Below are positions 29,320 through 39,745 of a stretch of 45,213 bases of DNA, piece after piece. Every line of letters begins with the position of its first letter. Position 1 is the stretch's first letter. Source of the DNA: Acetofilamentum sp. (GTDB lineage: Bacteria; Bacteroidota; Bacteroidia; Bacteroidales; JAADGE01); assembly GCA_020720665.1 (NCBI GenBank), contig DYOF01000008.1, forward strand, positions 1-45,213. Direction: 5' to 3'. The notes beneath the pieces are model-generated. The model worked only from the letters and a program-made list of their open reading frames with translations. It ran no database searches and had not been told where the DNA came from. The position numbers and the translations under genes were made by a program.

Positions 29320-30233
29320 GCTTCGATACTTTTACCCGGAATAATAAATCCGATACTGCGATACAACAAAGCTAAAACTTTATGAAGAAATTTGATGTTT
29401 TGTGTCGCATTTTTAAATTTTCCGATGTTTTTTTTCCCTTTTGAAATCTGATTTTCTTGAATGTTTTTTGGGGTGTTTTTCTTTCTGAAAATAGATAGTA
29501 TTTTGCTTTTAATAAACCAAATATCAATTCCGTATGAAGATATATTCAGAGTTGTTAAATTATGATTATCAAATAATTTGCGGATTGTTTTTTTTTCAAA
29601 ATAGTTTACATGCCCGGGTGGTTTGTTAACGTGATAATTATTAAACCATCTTCTGGACAAGAGATTGAAATCAGGAACTCCCGAAATAATCATTAACCCG
29701 TTCGGTTTCAGCAGTTGTTTCAATTTTTCGGTAACTGCATTAACTTCATAAATATGTTCATATGTGGCATGTGAAAAAACAACATCAAAACTATTTTCGG
29801 AATATTCGGTTTCAAAAATGTTTTTGGTTTCAATGTTTAAATTAAATTCTTTTCCGGCTAACTCAGAATAAGGCGAAAAATCAGACCCGTATGCTTCAAT
29901 TCCTTTTCTTTTTGCTCTTAATAAAAATTGCCCTGAGCCGCAGCCGAATTCTAAAAGTTTAAGTTTTGGAGTTTTAAAATGACGAATAATTTTATTGAGT
30001 ATTTGATCGTAATATGCAGCCGTAATTAAATGTTCTTTTTGGAGATAACGATAAAATGTATCGAGGTCGTAAATATTTTTTTCGAGTACATTTTGTTTGG
30101 GAATATCTGCAAAAACCATAGAACAGTTTTCACATCTTAATAAATCTGTGTTGTTCAAATTAATAATGAAACGACCCTTTTGATTGTCGCAAAAAGGACA
30201 CTTTCTGAATGATATGTTTTTAACTTGCTTCAT
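29301..30233 (-). CDS. SAM-dependent methyltransferase with N-terminal zinc ribbon
   Basis: CPFC...CENC pair at N-terminus; LKLLEFGCGSGQFLLRAKRKGIEAYGSDFSP; VVFSHATYEHIYE. Confidence 0.9.
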   Translation of the reverse strand: MKQVKNISFRKCPFCDNQKGRFIINLNNTDLLRCENCSMVFADIPKQNVLEKNIYDLDTFYRYLQKEHLITAAYYDQILNKIIRHFKTPKLKLLEFGCGSGQFLLRAKRKGIEAYGSDFSPYSELAGKEFNLNIETKNIFETEYSENSFDVVFSHATYEHIYEVNAVTEKLKQLLKPNGLMIISGVPDFNLLSRRWFNNYHVNKPPGHVNYFEKKTIRKLFDNHNLTTLNISSYGIDIWFIKSKILSIFRKKNTPKNIQENQISKGKKNIGKFKNATQNIKFLHKVLALLYRSIGFIIPGKSIEAWAIKK

Positions 30234-30241
30234 TCAAATGC

Positions 30242-32596
30242 TTAATTGTGTTTTTTTTTCCAATGATAAAGAGCCGTAAAAGCGGTATTATCCGTTTTAA
30301 TTTTTTTAGTGTTTTCATTCAGTTGATTTTCAATAACTGCTTGAACTTCTTCTTTATTTAAAGCAAAATCAAATATTCTTACATTATCAATAAACCCTTT
30401 AAAAATTGGATTTATTTGAAATTTTACTAAACTTGAATCTGTGGTTGTTAATTCTTTTTCAACAAGCTCGCCGTTTATAATAACCCCTTGATAAAAATTC
30501 TTGTTTTCATATTCTTGAAACCATACGATATTACTTTTCTTTTTATCATGCAGAAAAGCGCTTACCGTATCTATATTTTCTTTAATAAAATAAATACTGT
30601 CGTTTACTAATTGACATTCAAGAAATTCGTTATTTTCATCGGCAATCATAAAAACTCTGTCGTTTATTAAATTGTCGGGAAGCAAATCAAAAGAAACAGA
30701 ATATGAGTTAGAAGCTTTTAAGTTGGCTGCCGGTATATATTGGTTTGCAAAAAAATCATTTAATGAAGCTTTCATCGTTTCATCAAAATAAAAAACTTCA
30801 ACACCGGTATTGTCAATACCTGTTCCGTTATATTTTTTAAAATATAAATTAACAAATGCTATGAAATGTTTGTCGATTCTATTTTCGTTATGTGTGTGCC
30901 ATGTTATCCATCCCGATTTATATTGTGATAAATCTTCATATAAATCAGCAAAATTTCTGCCCTTATAACTGCCTAAGCTGATAAATTTTGTTTCCGGTGA
31001 AATGCCTTGCATATATAATTTCGGACCCCAATGTTTGAAAACAACATCGCCATTTTTGTAATTCTCTGAAATTGATTTATATGCAATTGAAGGTTTTGCC
31101 GGAGATAAGGTATTTGTTTCATATAAAGTTCCAAATCCGTTATAATATTTTAAACTGATTACTATTATTAATAACCCGATAATCAGAAATTGAATTGTTT
31201 TTGAGAATAAAACCTTAACTAATATTGTAAAAATTCCAAAAATAAGTAATATCACGATGGGGGTTACAAATGAAATATATCGGAAATGAGGAGCATATTT
31301 AAAAACAAATGAAAAAAGAATCCATGTAATTATTGCCGTTAAAAAGAGTGCTAAATATGTTTTTCGGAATAAATTGTGTTTAATAATAAAATAAATTGAA
31401 AGACCTAAAATAAGTATAATGATATTTGTATAGACAGAAAAAGGAAAATCGAATAGAGCTTTTGTATAGACTTCCGAATTATTAACTTCAAAAAATGTGA
31501 AACGTTTAAATCCTACTTTAAACGGAAAAATGATTTGAAATAACAGAATCAAAATAAAAGTAATTGAAGCCGTTAAATATTTTTTTTCTTTATAAAAGAG
31601 AAAAACGGAGAAAACGGAAAAAATTAAAAAAACAGGAAATAAAAGTGTTGTATTTTGGTGTGTGAAAAGGTTTGAATAAATTAAGATTAATAAAAAAGGA
31701 AGAACGATATAATTAAAATTAAGATAGTTTTTAAAAAACGGTTTGTTATCAGAATTAAATAATTTGTATGTGTTTTGTTTCGTAAAAAATGAATAAGTCC
31801 AATAAAAGGACAAGAAAAATGTCGGAAAAATCATAGCATACATTCGTGCCCACCGACCGAGTATTAAAAACGGAACATACAATGCTACAGAAAGAGCGGT
31901 TAAAATTATTGTGTGTTTATCCTTAACAAACGGATAGCCGAAAATTATAATAAAAATAATCAGTATTACGGAAAAAAGAGCAGACGGAAATCGAGCAGCC
32001 CATGTATTGATGCCGAATAACTTAAATGAAAGAGCCGTTATAAATTGATGAGGCTTTGCCCGGTTATATGGTGTTTTATCTACAGTTTGTTTAATAAAAT
32101 CCCATTGTTTAAATTCTCCGGTCATAGTGTAGCCGGCAGCACCTCTGACAACACTGATTTCATCCGAATACAAGTCGTATTTATCTAATTTGTAAAATGT
32201 TGTAAAAGTTGATAATCCGATTACTATAAATATTAAAACAGCGAATAATATGTTTTGTTTGTTAAAAAAATTGTCAGTTTTAAAAATTTTATTTTGGTTT
32301 TTGAAATTAAGTTCGATGTGTTTTTGAAAACGGGTTTGATTATAAATAATTGAAATAATTCCGGTTAAAACAGCTAAAATACTTATCGGTAAACGAAAAT
32401 TTGATAAGGGATGTGCCGGCGAATTATATTTTGTAAGGCTGAAAATATCAATAATTATACTTAGTAATAAAAAGAATAGAAAAATGTATGTGCTGAAACC
32501 GGCAAATTTTGAAACACCCTTTTTCTTTTGAGATAAAGTACTTTCGGGCTTATTACTTACTTTAATGTTTTTTTCGCGTGTTCGTTTCATTTTCAA
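30242..32596 (-). CDS. GT-C (ArnT/PMT-like) glycosyltransferase with C-terminal LamG/concanavalin-like domain
   Basis: LYSDEISVVRGAAGY Asp-Glu loop, PHQFITALSFKLFGINTWAARFPSALFSV, many TM helices; C-terminal GFIDNVRIFDFALNKEEVQAVIE is LamG-like. Confidence 0.82.
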   Translation of the reverse strand: MKMKRTREKNIKVSNKPESTLSQKKKGVSKFAGFSTYIFLFFLLLSIIIDIFSLTKYNSPAHPLSNFRLPISILAVLTGIISIIYNQTRFQKHIELNFKNQNKIFKTDNFFNKQNILFAVLIFIVIGLSTFTTFYKLDKYDLYSDEISVVRGAAGYTMTGEFKQWDFIKQTVDKTPYNRAKPHQFITALSFKLFGINTWAARFPSALFSVILIIFIIIFGYPFVKDKHTIILTALSVALYVPFLILGRWARMYAMIFPTFFLSFYWTYSFFTKQNTYKLFNSDNKPFFKNYLNFNYIVLPFLLILIYSNLFTHQNTTLLFPVFLIFSVFSVFLFYKEKKYLTASITFILILLFQIIFPFKVGFKRFTFFEVNNSEVYTKALFDFPFSVYTNIIILILGLSIYFIIKHNLFRKTYLALFLTAIITWILFSFVFKYAPHFRYISFVTPIVILLIFGIFTILVKVLFSKTIQFLIIGLLIIVISLKYYNGFGTLYETNTLSPAKPSIAYKSISENYKNGDVVFKHWGPKLYMQGISPETKFISLGSYKGRNFADLYEDLSQYKSGWITWHTHNENRIDKHFIAFVNLYFKKYNGTGIDNTGVEVFYFDETMKASLNDFFANQYIPAANLKASNSYSVSFDLLPDNLINDRVFMIADENNEFLECQLVNDSIYFIKENIDTVSAFLHDKKKSNIVWFQEYENKNFYQGVIINGELVEKELTTTDSSLVKFQINPIFKGFIDNVRIFDFALNKEEVQAVIENQLNENTKKIKTDNTAFTALYHWKKKHN

Positions 32597-32696
32597 AAAG
32601 TGGGCAGGCTAAATTAAATGAAAACTAAAGAAAAAGCAAATCATTTTCTGTTATAATTTTAAGCCGATATTAAAAAGAGGTTTAGCACAGAATGAA

Positions 32697-33806
32697 CTAT
32701 GAAAAAAGTAATTTAAACTCTTTTAAAATAATGCCTTTTTGATGTTCTGTTTTTATATAATTAACTCCGTTTTTGCCAAATGTTTTACATAATTCATTAT
32801 TTGTAATGAGAGTTTCAAAATCGGATGTAAATTTTTCAAAACTTCCGTTTGCACAATAACCGAGTTTATAGGTGTCAATTATTTTATCAGGGTTAACTGA
32901 ATACGATAACACGGCACATTCAGCTTTCATAGCTTCGGCACTTGTATTTGAAAAACCTTCATAATCGGAAGTAAGTACAAAAACTTTTGCATTTTCATAA
33001 TAATCACTTATTAATTCGGGTTTTACATAGTTAATTAATTGCAAATTCTTTATCTTTTCAGCTTTCTCCTGAATTTCTCTTCCATAGTTTATTTTTTCCC
33101 TGACAATAGGAGCTATCATAACAAACGGATAGTCGGGATAGTTTTTTGCTAAAATTAAAAATCGTTCGGGGTTTTTAATTTCGGTTAATCGACCGACCCA
33201 CAATATTGTTTTTTTTTCTGAGCGATTGATTTCAGATTTATTAGAATCGGGATAAATATTTTTAATAATTCTGTCGGGTTTTCTTTTTCTGTGTTCTTCA
33301 AAAGCATTGAATTGTTGGCGAGTTTGTGCTGTAAGGATATCTGCTTTTTTGTATGTATAACTCATAAACGCCGCAGTAAGTTTTCCGTGATATTTTTGTT
33401 GTCGTTTTTTTGAAATTTCAGCATCAGCAGCAATCATATATATTATTTTTTTTCGCAAAACCCTTTTAATGTAGAATACAGCAACGGCAACACCGGCATC
33501 AGCAGAACGGAAAATATAAAAATCGGCATTGATGTTTTTTAAAGTTTTAAATAATTTTAACAGCCGTTTAAAAATGTTATCATTAAAACTGAATGATTTG
33601 CGGATTTTTACTTTTTGTATTTCTTCAAATTCGGGTTGATTAAAATCAGCTACACAAAAATGCACATCAAAATTTGAATCTTTTGCCGTTTCAGTACTTA
33701 AAAGATAGGATTGTAATTGAGCACCGCCTATTTTGTCTTCAGCCCCGTCGATATCAGGATTAAAAAGATAATATGCTCGCGGTATTACAAAGCAAATTTT
33801 TGTCAT
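32697..33806 (-). CDS. Glycosyltransferase family 4-like
   Basis: KIGGAQLQSYLLSTETA; ILWVGRLTEIKNPERFLILAKNY; VFVLTSDYEGFSNTSAEAMKAECAVLSYSVNPD. Confidence 0.92.
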   Translation of the reverse strand: MTKICFVIPRAYYLFNPDIDGAEDKIGGAQLQSYLLSTETAKDSNFDVHFCVADFNQPEFEEIQKVKIRKSFSFNDNIFKRLLKLFKTLKNINADFYIFRSADAGVAVAVFYIKRVLRKKIIYMIAADAEISKKRQQKYHGKLTAAFMSYTYKKADILTAQTRQQFNAFEEHRKRKPDRIIKNIYPDSNKSEINRSEKKTILWVGRLTEIKNPERFLILAKNYPDYPFVMIAPIVREKINYGREIQEKAEKIKNLQLINYVKPELISDYYENAKVFVLTSDYEGFSNTSAEAMKAECAVLSYSVNPDKIIDTYKLGYCANGSFEKFTSDFETLITNNELCKTFGKNGVNYIKTEHQKGIILKEFKLLFS

Positions 33807-34855
33807 ACGTTATAGTATTGTTTATACCATTCAACAAAATTTCGAACACCTGTTTCTAATTTTGTGTTCGGTTTATAATTAAAATCATGAATCAAATCAC
33901 TTACATCGGCAAAAGTGGACTGAATATCTCCGGCTTGCATCGGTAAATATTTTTTATCGGCTTTTTTCCCGGTTGCTTTTTCAATTGCGGATATAAAATC
34001 TTCTAATTTCACCGGCAGGTTATTGCCGATATTGTATAATTTGTAAGGAGCTGAAGAATTTGAAGGATCGGGTTTTTCAGAATTCCAATTATCATCGCCT
34101 TTCGGTATTTTTTCAATAACAAAGCTAATGCCTTCAACAATGTCATCTACATAGGTAAAATCTCTTAACATATTACCGTTATTATAAACTTTTATTTCTG
34201 AGCCTTCAAAAATGGCTTTTGTAAAAAGAAAAAGAGCCATGTCCGGTCGTCCCCATGGTCCGTAAACTGTAAAAAAACGCAATCCGGTTGTGGGAAGTTT
34301 AAAAACATGACTGTAGGAATGTGCAATCAATTCATTTGATTTTTTAGTTGCGGCATATAAACCGGCAGGGTGGTCGGTATGATGGGTTGTTTTAAAAGGC
34401 ATTTCGGTATTTAAACCGTAAACACTGGAACTCCCGGCGTAAATAAAATGTTTTACTCCGTTATTTTTGGAGGCTTCTATAACATTAAAAAAACCGTTTA
34501 TGTTGCTTCGAATATAAACTTCCGGATTTTCAATGCTGTATCGAACACCTGCTTGTGCCGCTAAATGACACACATAATCAAATTTTTGTTCTGAAAACAA
34601 GCGATTGATGTTTGCACTGTCTTCAATTTCAAGTCGGATAAAAGTATAATTTTTGTGAATTTTACTTTGAACAGGCTTTCCGTATTCAATGCTTATTTTA
34701 TAAACACCTGATTGTTCGAGTCTTGCAAATTTTAAACCGGAATCGTAATAGTCGTTTATATTATCAATTCCGATAACTTGAAAATTCAATTCGATTAACT
34801 TTTCAACGACATGAAATCCGATAAACCCGGCTGATCCCGTAACTAAAATCTTCAT
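33803..34855 (-). CDS. NAD-dependent epimerase (UDP-glucuronate 4-epimerase-like)
   Basis: MKILVTGSAGFIGFHVVEKL, IDNINDYYDSGLKFARLEQ, YAATKKSNELIAHSYSHVFKLPTTGLRFFTVYGPWGRPDMALFLFTKAI. Confidence 0.94.
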   Translation of the reverse strand: MKILVTGSAGFIGFHVVEKLIELNFQVIGIDNINDYYDSGLKFARLEQSGVYKISIEYGKPVQSKIHKNYTFIRLEIEDSANINRLFSEQKFDYVCHLAAQAGVRYSIENPEVYIRSNINGFFNVIEASKNNGVKHFIYAGSSSVYGLNTEMPFKTTHHTDHPAGLYAATKKSNELIAHSYSHVFKLPTTGLRFFTVYGPWGRPDMALFLFTKAIFEGSEIKVYNNGNMLRDFTYVDDIVEGISFVIEKIPKGDDNWNSEKPDPSNSSAPYKLYNIGNNLPVKLEDFISAIEKATGKKADKKYLPMQAGDIQSTFADVSDLIHDFNYKPNTKLETGVRNFVEWYKQYYNV

Positions 34856-34860
34856 TTTGT

Positions 34861-36003
34861 TCAGTTGTTTTTTTGATATGAAAAAAATAGATTTATATAC
34901 TCATCAGCAATAGTTTGCCAATTATATTTTTTAGATTTTTCCGCAGAATTTTTTCCTAATTCTTCTGTTAAATCCGGATAAAAGTAAAATTTTTTGATGA
35001 TTTCAACAAGTTCATCTGTGCATCCCGCCTGAAATACAAAACCGTTGTTGCTGTCAACCAATTCTTTAGTGCCGCCGACATTTGTTACAATAACAGGCAA
35101 TCCTGAAGCCATAGCCTCCAATAAAGCATTACTCATACCTTCATTATAGGACGGCAGAACAAAAATATCAGCATTTCTGTATGTTTCCGGCATTTGTTCT
35201 CGCGGAACATAACCGGAAAATTGAATTTTATCAGCGACATTAAGTTCTGATGCATATTTTTTATAAGCCTCTGTTTCATCACCTGTTCCCACTAAGTTTA
35301 CCTGAATTTTTATGCCTTGTTTTTGTAATTCGGAAACTGCTTCGATAAGAGTATATTGACCTTTTCGTTTAATCAGGCGAGCAGAGCAAATTAATTTTAA
35401 GGGCTGTTCAGTTTTATATGTTTTAGCGTAGAATTTATAATTATCAATTCCGTTATATATGATTTTTAATTTCAAATTAGGAGAAATTTTTTCAATCATT
35501 TGTTTCTCCGTTAAGCATTTTGTGATTATTAAATCCGCATGTCGCCATATTTTTTTGATAAAGGGCGATATAAATTTATATAAAAATGTGTAGCGTTCTT
35601 CAAATCCGGGAATATCCGGACCGCCGATTCTGACGATATAAGGTATTTTTCTGAACCGACTCAAAAATAAAGCAGGTAAACCGGAAGGAACTGTAGTCCA
35701 AACTAAAATTAAATCATATTTAACTGTTTTACTCAAAGCAAATCCCTTTTTCAGAGATTTAAACGCATATCGGATTAATTCGATATTCGTTGCATGATGA
35801 ATATTTTTTTTATTAACGGGTACTTCAAAAATTCGAATAGTTTTTGAAAATTGTTTTTGTCTGCTGTGTTTATCTGCAGATGAGCTGATTAAATCAATGA
35901 ATAAGTCAGGAACCGTTTCAAAAATTTTGAACAGTTCGAGATTTACCGTTCCGGTACCACCGCCCAACGGAGGAAATTCATTGTTAAACATCAGTATTTT
36001 CAT
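34861..36003 (-). CDS. Glycosyltransferase family 4
   Basis: NEFPPLGGGTGTVNLEL; LICSARLIKRKGQYTLIEA; ADIFVLPSYNEGMSNALLEAMASGLPVIVTNVGGTKELV. Confidence 0.95.
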   Translation of the reverse strand: MKILMFNNEFPPLGGGTGTVNLELFKIFETVPDLFIDLISSSADKHSRQKQFSKTIRIFEVPVNKKNIHHATNIELIRYAFKSLKKGFALSKTVKYDLILVWTTVPSGLPALFLSRFRKIPYIVRIGGPDIPGFEERYTFLYKFISPFIKKIWRHADLIITKCLTEKQMIEKISPNLKLKIIYNGIDNYKFYAKTYKTEQPLKLICSARLIKRKGQYTLIEAVSELQKQGIKIQVNLVGTGDETEAYKKYASELNVADKIQFSGYVPREQMPETYRNADIFVLPSYNEGMSNALLEAMASGLPVIVTNVGGTKELVDSNNGFVFQAGCTDELVEIIKKFYFYPDLTEELGKNSAEKSKKYNWQTIADEYINLFFSYQKNN

Positions 36004-36013
36004 TTTGTGTGTT

Positions 36014-36961
36014 TTAATGAGATGAATCGAAATTTTTCATATCACTGATAACATACAGGGGGCGTTTTCTTACATCGTCATATATTTTACCGATATATTC
36101 CCCTATAATCCAGAGCAGCATAAACATAAATCCCATAAAAATGAATAATACTACAACCAACCATTTGTATAGATGATAATAAGCACCGTTAAAAACAAAA
36201 TCGAAAACTTGATATAATAATAATCCGGTTCCGGTAATAATGCTGATAAAACCCAATAAAAATCCCAATCGAAGCGGTAACATCGAAAAATTAAAAACAC
36301 CGTCCATACCTAATCGGGCTAATTTCCCTAAGGTATAATTTGATTCGCCTTTTTGGCGGTCAGGACGCTGATAATCTACAAATGTATGTTTAAAACCGGT
36401 CCATGCAACCATACCTCTGATGTATCTTGAGTGTTCGGGCATTTGATTAATTTCTTTTAGTACATTTCGGTCAACCAATCTAAAATCGCCTACGTTTCGA
36501 GGAATATCAATATGTGTAAATTTTCCTAAAAAACGATAATATAATTTTGAGCCTGATTTTTTTATTAAATTATCTTTTCTGAAATTTTGACGACGGGCAT
36601 AAACAATTTGAAAACCTTCATGCCATTTTTGAATCATTTTTTCTATTACCTCAGGCGGGTCTTGTAAATCACAGTCCATTGAAATGACGGCATCACCTTC
36701 GGCATATTTTAAACCGGCAGATAATGCGGCTTGATGACCGAAATTGCGACTTAAATTTATGTATTTTAAATTTTTGTCTGACTCTGCCAATTGTTTTAAA
36801 ACGGATAAAGTTCCGTCAGTACTGCCGTCATTCACAAAAATGATTTCCCGTTCGTTTTGATAGTTTTCGGTTATTTCAATAATGCGTTTATACAGTGCTT
36901 CAATATTTTCTTCTTCGTTAAAAGCAGGAATAACAAATGAGTATTTTGATTTTTTTTTCAT
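36014..36961 (-). CDS. Glycosyltransferase family 2 (GtrB/ArnC/DPM1-like), two C-terminal TM helices
   Basis: YSFVIPAFNEEENIEALYKR, INLSRNFGHQAALSAGLKYAEGDAVISMDCDLQDPPEVIEKM, C-terminal TM pair and GEYIGKIYDDVRKRPLYVI. Confidence 0.95.
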   Translation of the reverse strand: MKKKSKYSFVIPAFNEEENIEALYKRIIEITENYQNEREIIFVNDGSTDGTLSVLKQLAESDKNLKYINLSRNFGHQAALSAGLKYAEGDAVISMDCDLQDPPEVIEKMIQKWHEGFQIVYARRQNFRKDNLIKKSGSKLYYRFLGKFTHIDIPRNVGDFRLVDRNVLKEINQMPEHSRYIRGMVAWTGFKHTFVDYQRPDRQKGESNYTLGKLARLGMDGVFNFSMLPLRLGFLLGFISIITGTGLLLYQVFDFVFNGAYYHLYKWLVVVLFIFMGFMFMLLWIIGEYIGKIYDDVRKRPLYVISDMKNFDSSH

Positions 36962-37180
36962 AATTATTTAAAAAAAAGCAATGTAAAATAAGTTAAAATT
37001 TACTAAAAGAACTCTGTACAGACACAATATTTAATGTAATTGTTGCATGTTGGGTTATATCAAAATTAAAATTTGCGAGTTAAAAATGATGAAATATAAA
37101 TATTTTTTAGTTTTGACGAAATTATAATTAAACCTTTTTAAAAAAAATAAGTCATATATCGAATTTTTAAACCAATACAG

Positions 37181-39634
37181 ATGAAACATAAAATTTTAAT
37201 TATCATATTATTTATTGCAAATCAGTTAATTATTGCTCAAAACGGACAACCCGGAGGCATGAATCGTGAAAATATGCCGAGCGACGGTGTGATTAAAGCT
37301 CAAGTTATTGACAGTGAGACTAAAAACCCCGTAAAATTTGCAAATGCAGCCTTATTCAGTATGAGAGACTCATCGGTTGTTGCCGGTGTTGTTTCAGACG
37401 AGAACGGTTTTTTTGAAATGACCGGATTAAAATACGGCAGATTTTATTTAATTGTTGATTTTATAGGATACTTTAAAGAAACATTGAACGATATAAAAAT
37501 TAACCCGGCAAACAAAGAGCTGAATTTGGGCGAGATTATTTTAAAACAATCTGTTGAAAATATAGAAGAAGTCGAAATAATCGGTGAACGCAATTTGGTT
37601 GAATACAAAATTGACCGAAAAGTAATCAATATCAGTAAAAATATAAACGCTGCCGGCGGAACATTAGTAGATGCTTTGGAAAATGCGCCTTCAATAAAAG
37701 TAGATATTGACGGAAACGTCAGTATGAGGGGCAGTTCTAATTTTACCGTGTTAATTGACGGAAAACCAAGCGTATTGGATGCTAACGATATTTTACAACA
37801 AATTCCGGCATCTTCTGTTGAAAATGTAGAAATTATTACAAACCCTTCGGTAAAATATGATCCTGACGGAACAACGGGTATTTTGAATATTATTATGAAA
37901 AAAGAAACCGTAAGCGGATTTAACGGAATTATAAATGCATCAATCGGAACAGGTGATAAATATTCAACAGATTTTTTAATTAATTACCGAACAAAAAAAG
38001 TAAATTATAATTTTTCAGCAAATTATGGTGACAGAACTCATTTTTCAACTGAAACATCACTCAGAAAAACATTTTATGCAGATACAACCGAATTTTTAGA
38101 ATCAATTACCGAAAACAGTCATCAAAGAAATAACTATTCGGTTTCAGGAAGTGCGGATATAAATTTTAATAATAAAAATTCATTATCAGTTGGCGGACAA
38201 TACGGTTTTTATGGTTTCGGTATGGAAACAGTTTCAGACATAAAAAATTATACGCTACCTGAAACGTTTAATAGTTATAATTTGAATATCGGAACAAACG
38301 ATGTGGGAGGAAATTTTTTTTCGGCAAATATTGATTTTACACATTCATTCAGTAAAAAAGGACATCAATTGGTATTTTCATCAAGATATTCAGGAAGAAC
38401 CGGAGGAGTGGAATCATCCGTTACAGAAAATCAAACCGAAGCCGATTTCGCGACCATATTGCTGACAGACAAATACAGAACTTTTCAAGACAGAGGGAAT
38501 ACAGGATTTGATATAAAAGCAGATTATACACTACCGATAAATGAAAATTTAAAATTTGAAGCCGGTTATCAAAGTCGTTTCAGAGATGCTTCCGGAGATT
38601 ACATTAAAGAAAACTACATTGATTCTGAATGGAAAAAAGATGAAACATACAGTAATGAGTTAAACTTTATCAGAAATATTCATTCTATATATTCCTCACT
38701 TTCCGGAAAGAAATTCGGAATTCAGTATATGATAGGATTAAGGGGAGAATATACCGATCGTTTGTTGGAGCAAATTACAAGCGGAGAATCATACCCGGTT
38801 AAACGTTTAGATTATTTTCCGAGTGTTCATTTAACTAAAGAATTTAATAAGGAACAACAAGTGCAAGCGTCTTACAGCAAACGAGTTGAACGTCCTAAAT
38901 ATTGGTATTTGAACCCATTCCCCGGATATACGGATGCCTATTCCGTGCGGGTAGGAAACCCCGCTTTATTACCCGAATATATTGATTCTTATGAATTGTC
39001 ATACAACCGAAGAATTAATAAATCCTATTTTAATATTGAAGCTTATTACCGACAAACCAACAATAAAATTAACCGAATACAAGAACTTTTACCGGACGGA
39101 AGAATTTTAAATACATTTGATAATTTTGATAAAGAATTTGCATACGGTACAGAAATTTCAGGAAATTTTCAAATTGCAAAATGGATGATCTTATATGCAA
39201 ATGCTAATGTGTATAATTACAATCTTGAAGGTGAAACGGCAGGCGAAAGTACAAATGTAAACAGTACCAATTACGATTTTAGGCTTAATTCAACAGTTAT
39301 GTTTTCGAAAAGCACACGCCTGCAACTTGACGGAGTTTATGATGCACCGACTGTAACAACACAAGGCACACGCGAAGGGTTTTATTATTTCGGAGCTGCT
39401 TTTAAACAAGATTTTTTTGACAAAAGAATTTCAGTTGTTGTAAGAGTTAATGACATCTTTAAAACAGGAAAACAAATAACCGATTCCGAAGGTGACGGTT
39501 TTTCATTTCATCAGGAAGAACTAAGAGAAGCACCGGTATTTAATTTGAGTTTGAGCTATAAAATTAACAACTATAAACAAGAGAAAAAAGAACGAAACGG
39601 CGAGATGAACGACATGGACGAAGGCATGATGTAG
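37181..39634 (+). CDS. TonB-dependent receptor / outer membrane beta-barrel protein with carboxypeptidase regulatory-like N-terminal domain
   Basis: Signal peptide ending IIAQ; VIDSETKNPVKFANAALF...GFFEMTGLKYGRF; plug DALENAPSIKVDIDGNVSMRGSSNFTVLIDGKPS; long beta-barrel. Confidence 0.93.
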   Translation: MKHKILIIILFIANQLIIAQNGQPGGMNRENMPSDGVIKAQVIDSETKNPVKFANAALFSMRDSSVVAGVVSDENGFFEMTGLKYGRFYLIVDFIGYFKETLNDIKINPANKELNLGEIILKQSVENIEEVEIIGERNLVEYKIDRKVINISKNINAAGGTLVDALENAPSIKVDIDGNVSMRGSSNFTVLIDGKPSVLDANDILQQIPASSVENVEIITNPSVKYDPDGTTGILNIIMKKETVSGFNGIINASIGTGDKYSTDFLINYRTKKVNYNFSANYGDRTHFSTETSLRKTFYADTTEFLESITENSHQRNNYSVSGSADINFNNKNSLSVGGQYGFYGFGMETVSDIKNYTLPETFNSYNLNIGTNDVGGNFFSANIDFTHSFSKKGHQLVFSSRYSGRTGGVESSVTENQTEADFATILLTDKYRTFQDRGNTGFDIKADYTLPINENLKFEAGYQSRFRDASGDYIKENYIDSEWKKDETYSNELNFIRNIHSIYSSLSGKKFGIQYMIGLRGEYTDRLLEQITSGESYPVKRLDYFPSVHLTKEFNKEQQVQASYSKRVERPKYWYLNPFPGYTDAYSVRVGNPALLPEYIDSYELSYNRRINKSYFNIEAYYRQTNNKINRIQELLPDGRILNTFDNFDKEFAYGTEISGNFQIAKWMILYANANVYNYNLEGETAGESTNVNSTNYDFRLNSTVMFSKSTRLQLDGVYDAPTVTTQGTREGFYYFGAAFKQDFFDKRISVVVRVNDIFKTGKQITDSEGDGFSFHQEELREAPVFNLSLSYKINNYKQEKKERNGEMNDMDEGMM

Positions 39635-39663
39635 CCTTATAAAAATACTGAATTTTTAAAGTA

Positions 39664-39700
39664 AAAACAGCCGGATAATTCTATACGGCTGTTTTATTTT
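39664..39700 (+). terminator. Rho-independent terminator after the TonB-dependent receptor
   Basis: AAAACAGCCG (39664-39673) pairs with CGGCTGTTTT (39686-39695), followed by a T-rich run. Confidence 0.8.
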
Positions 39701-39745
39701 TAGTTAATGTTTGGTCGTGAAATGAACTTATTAATAGTAATTTAT

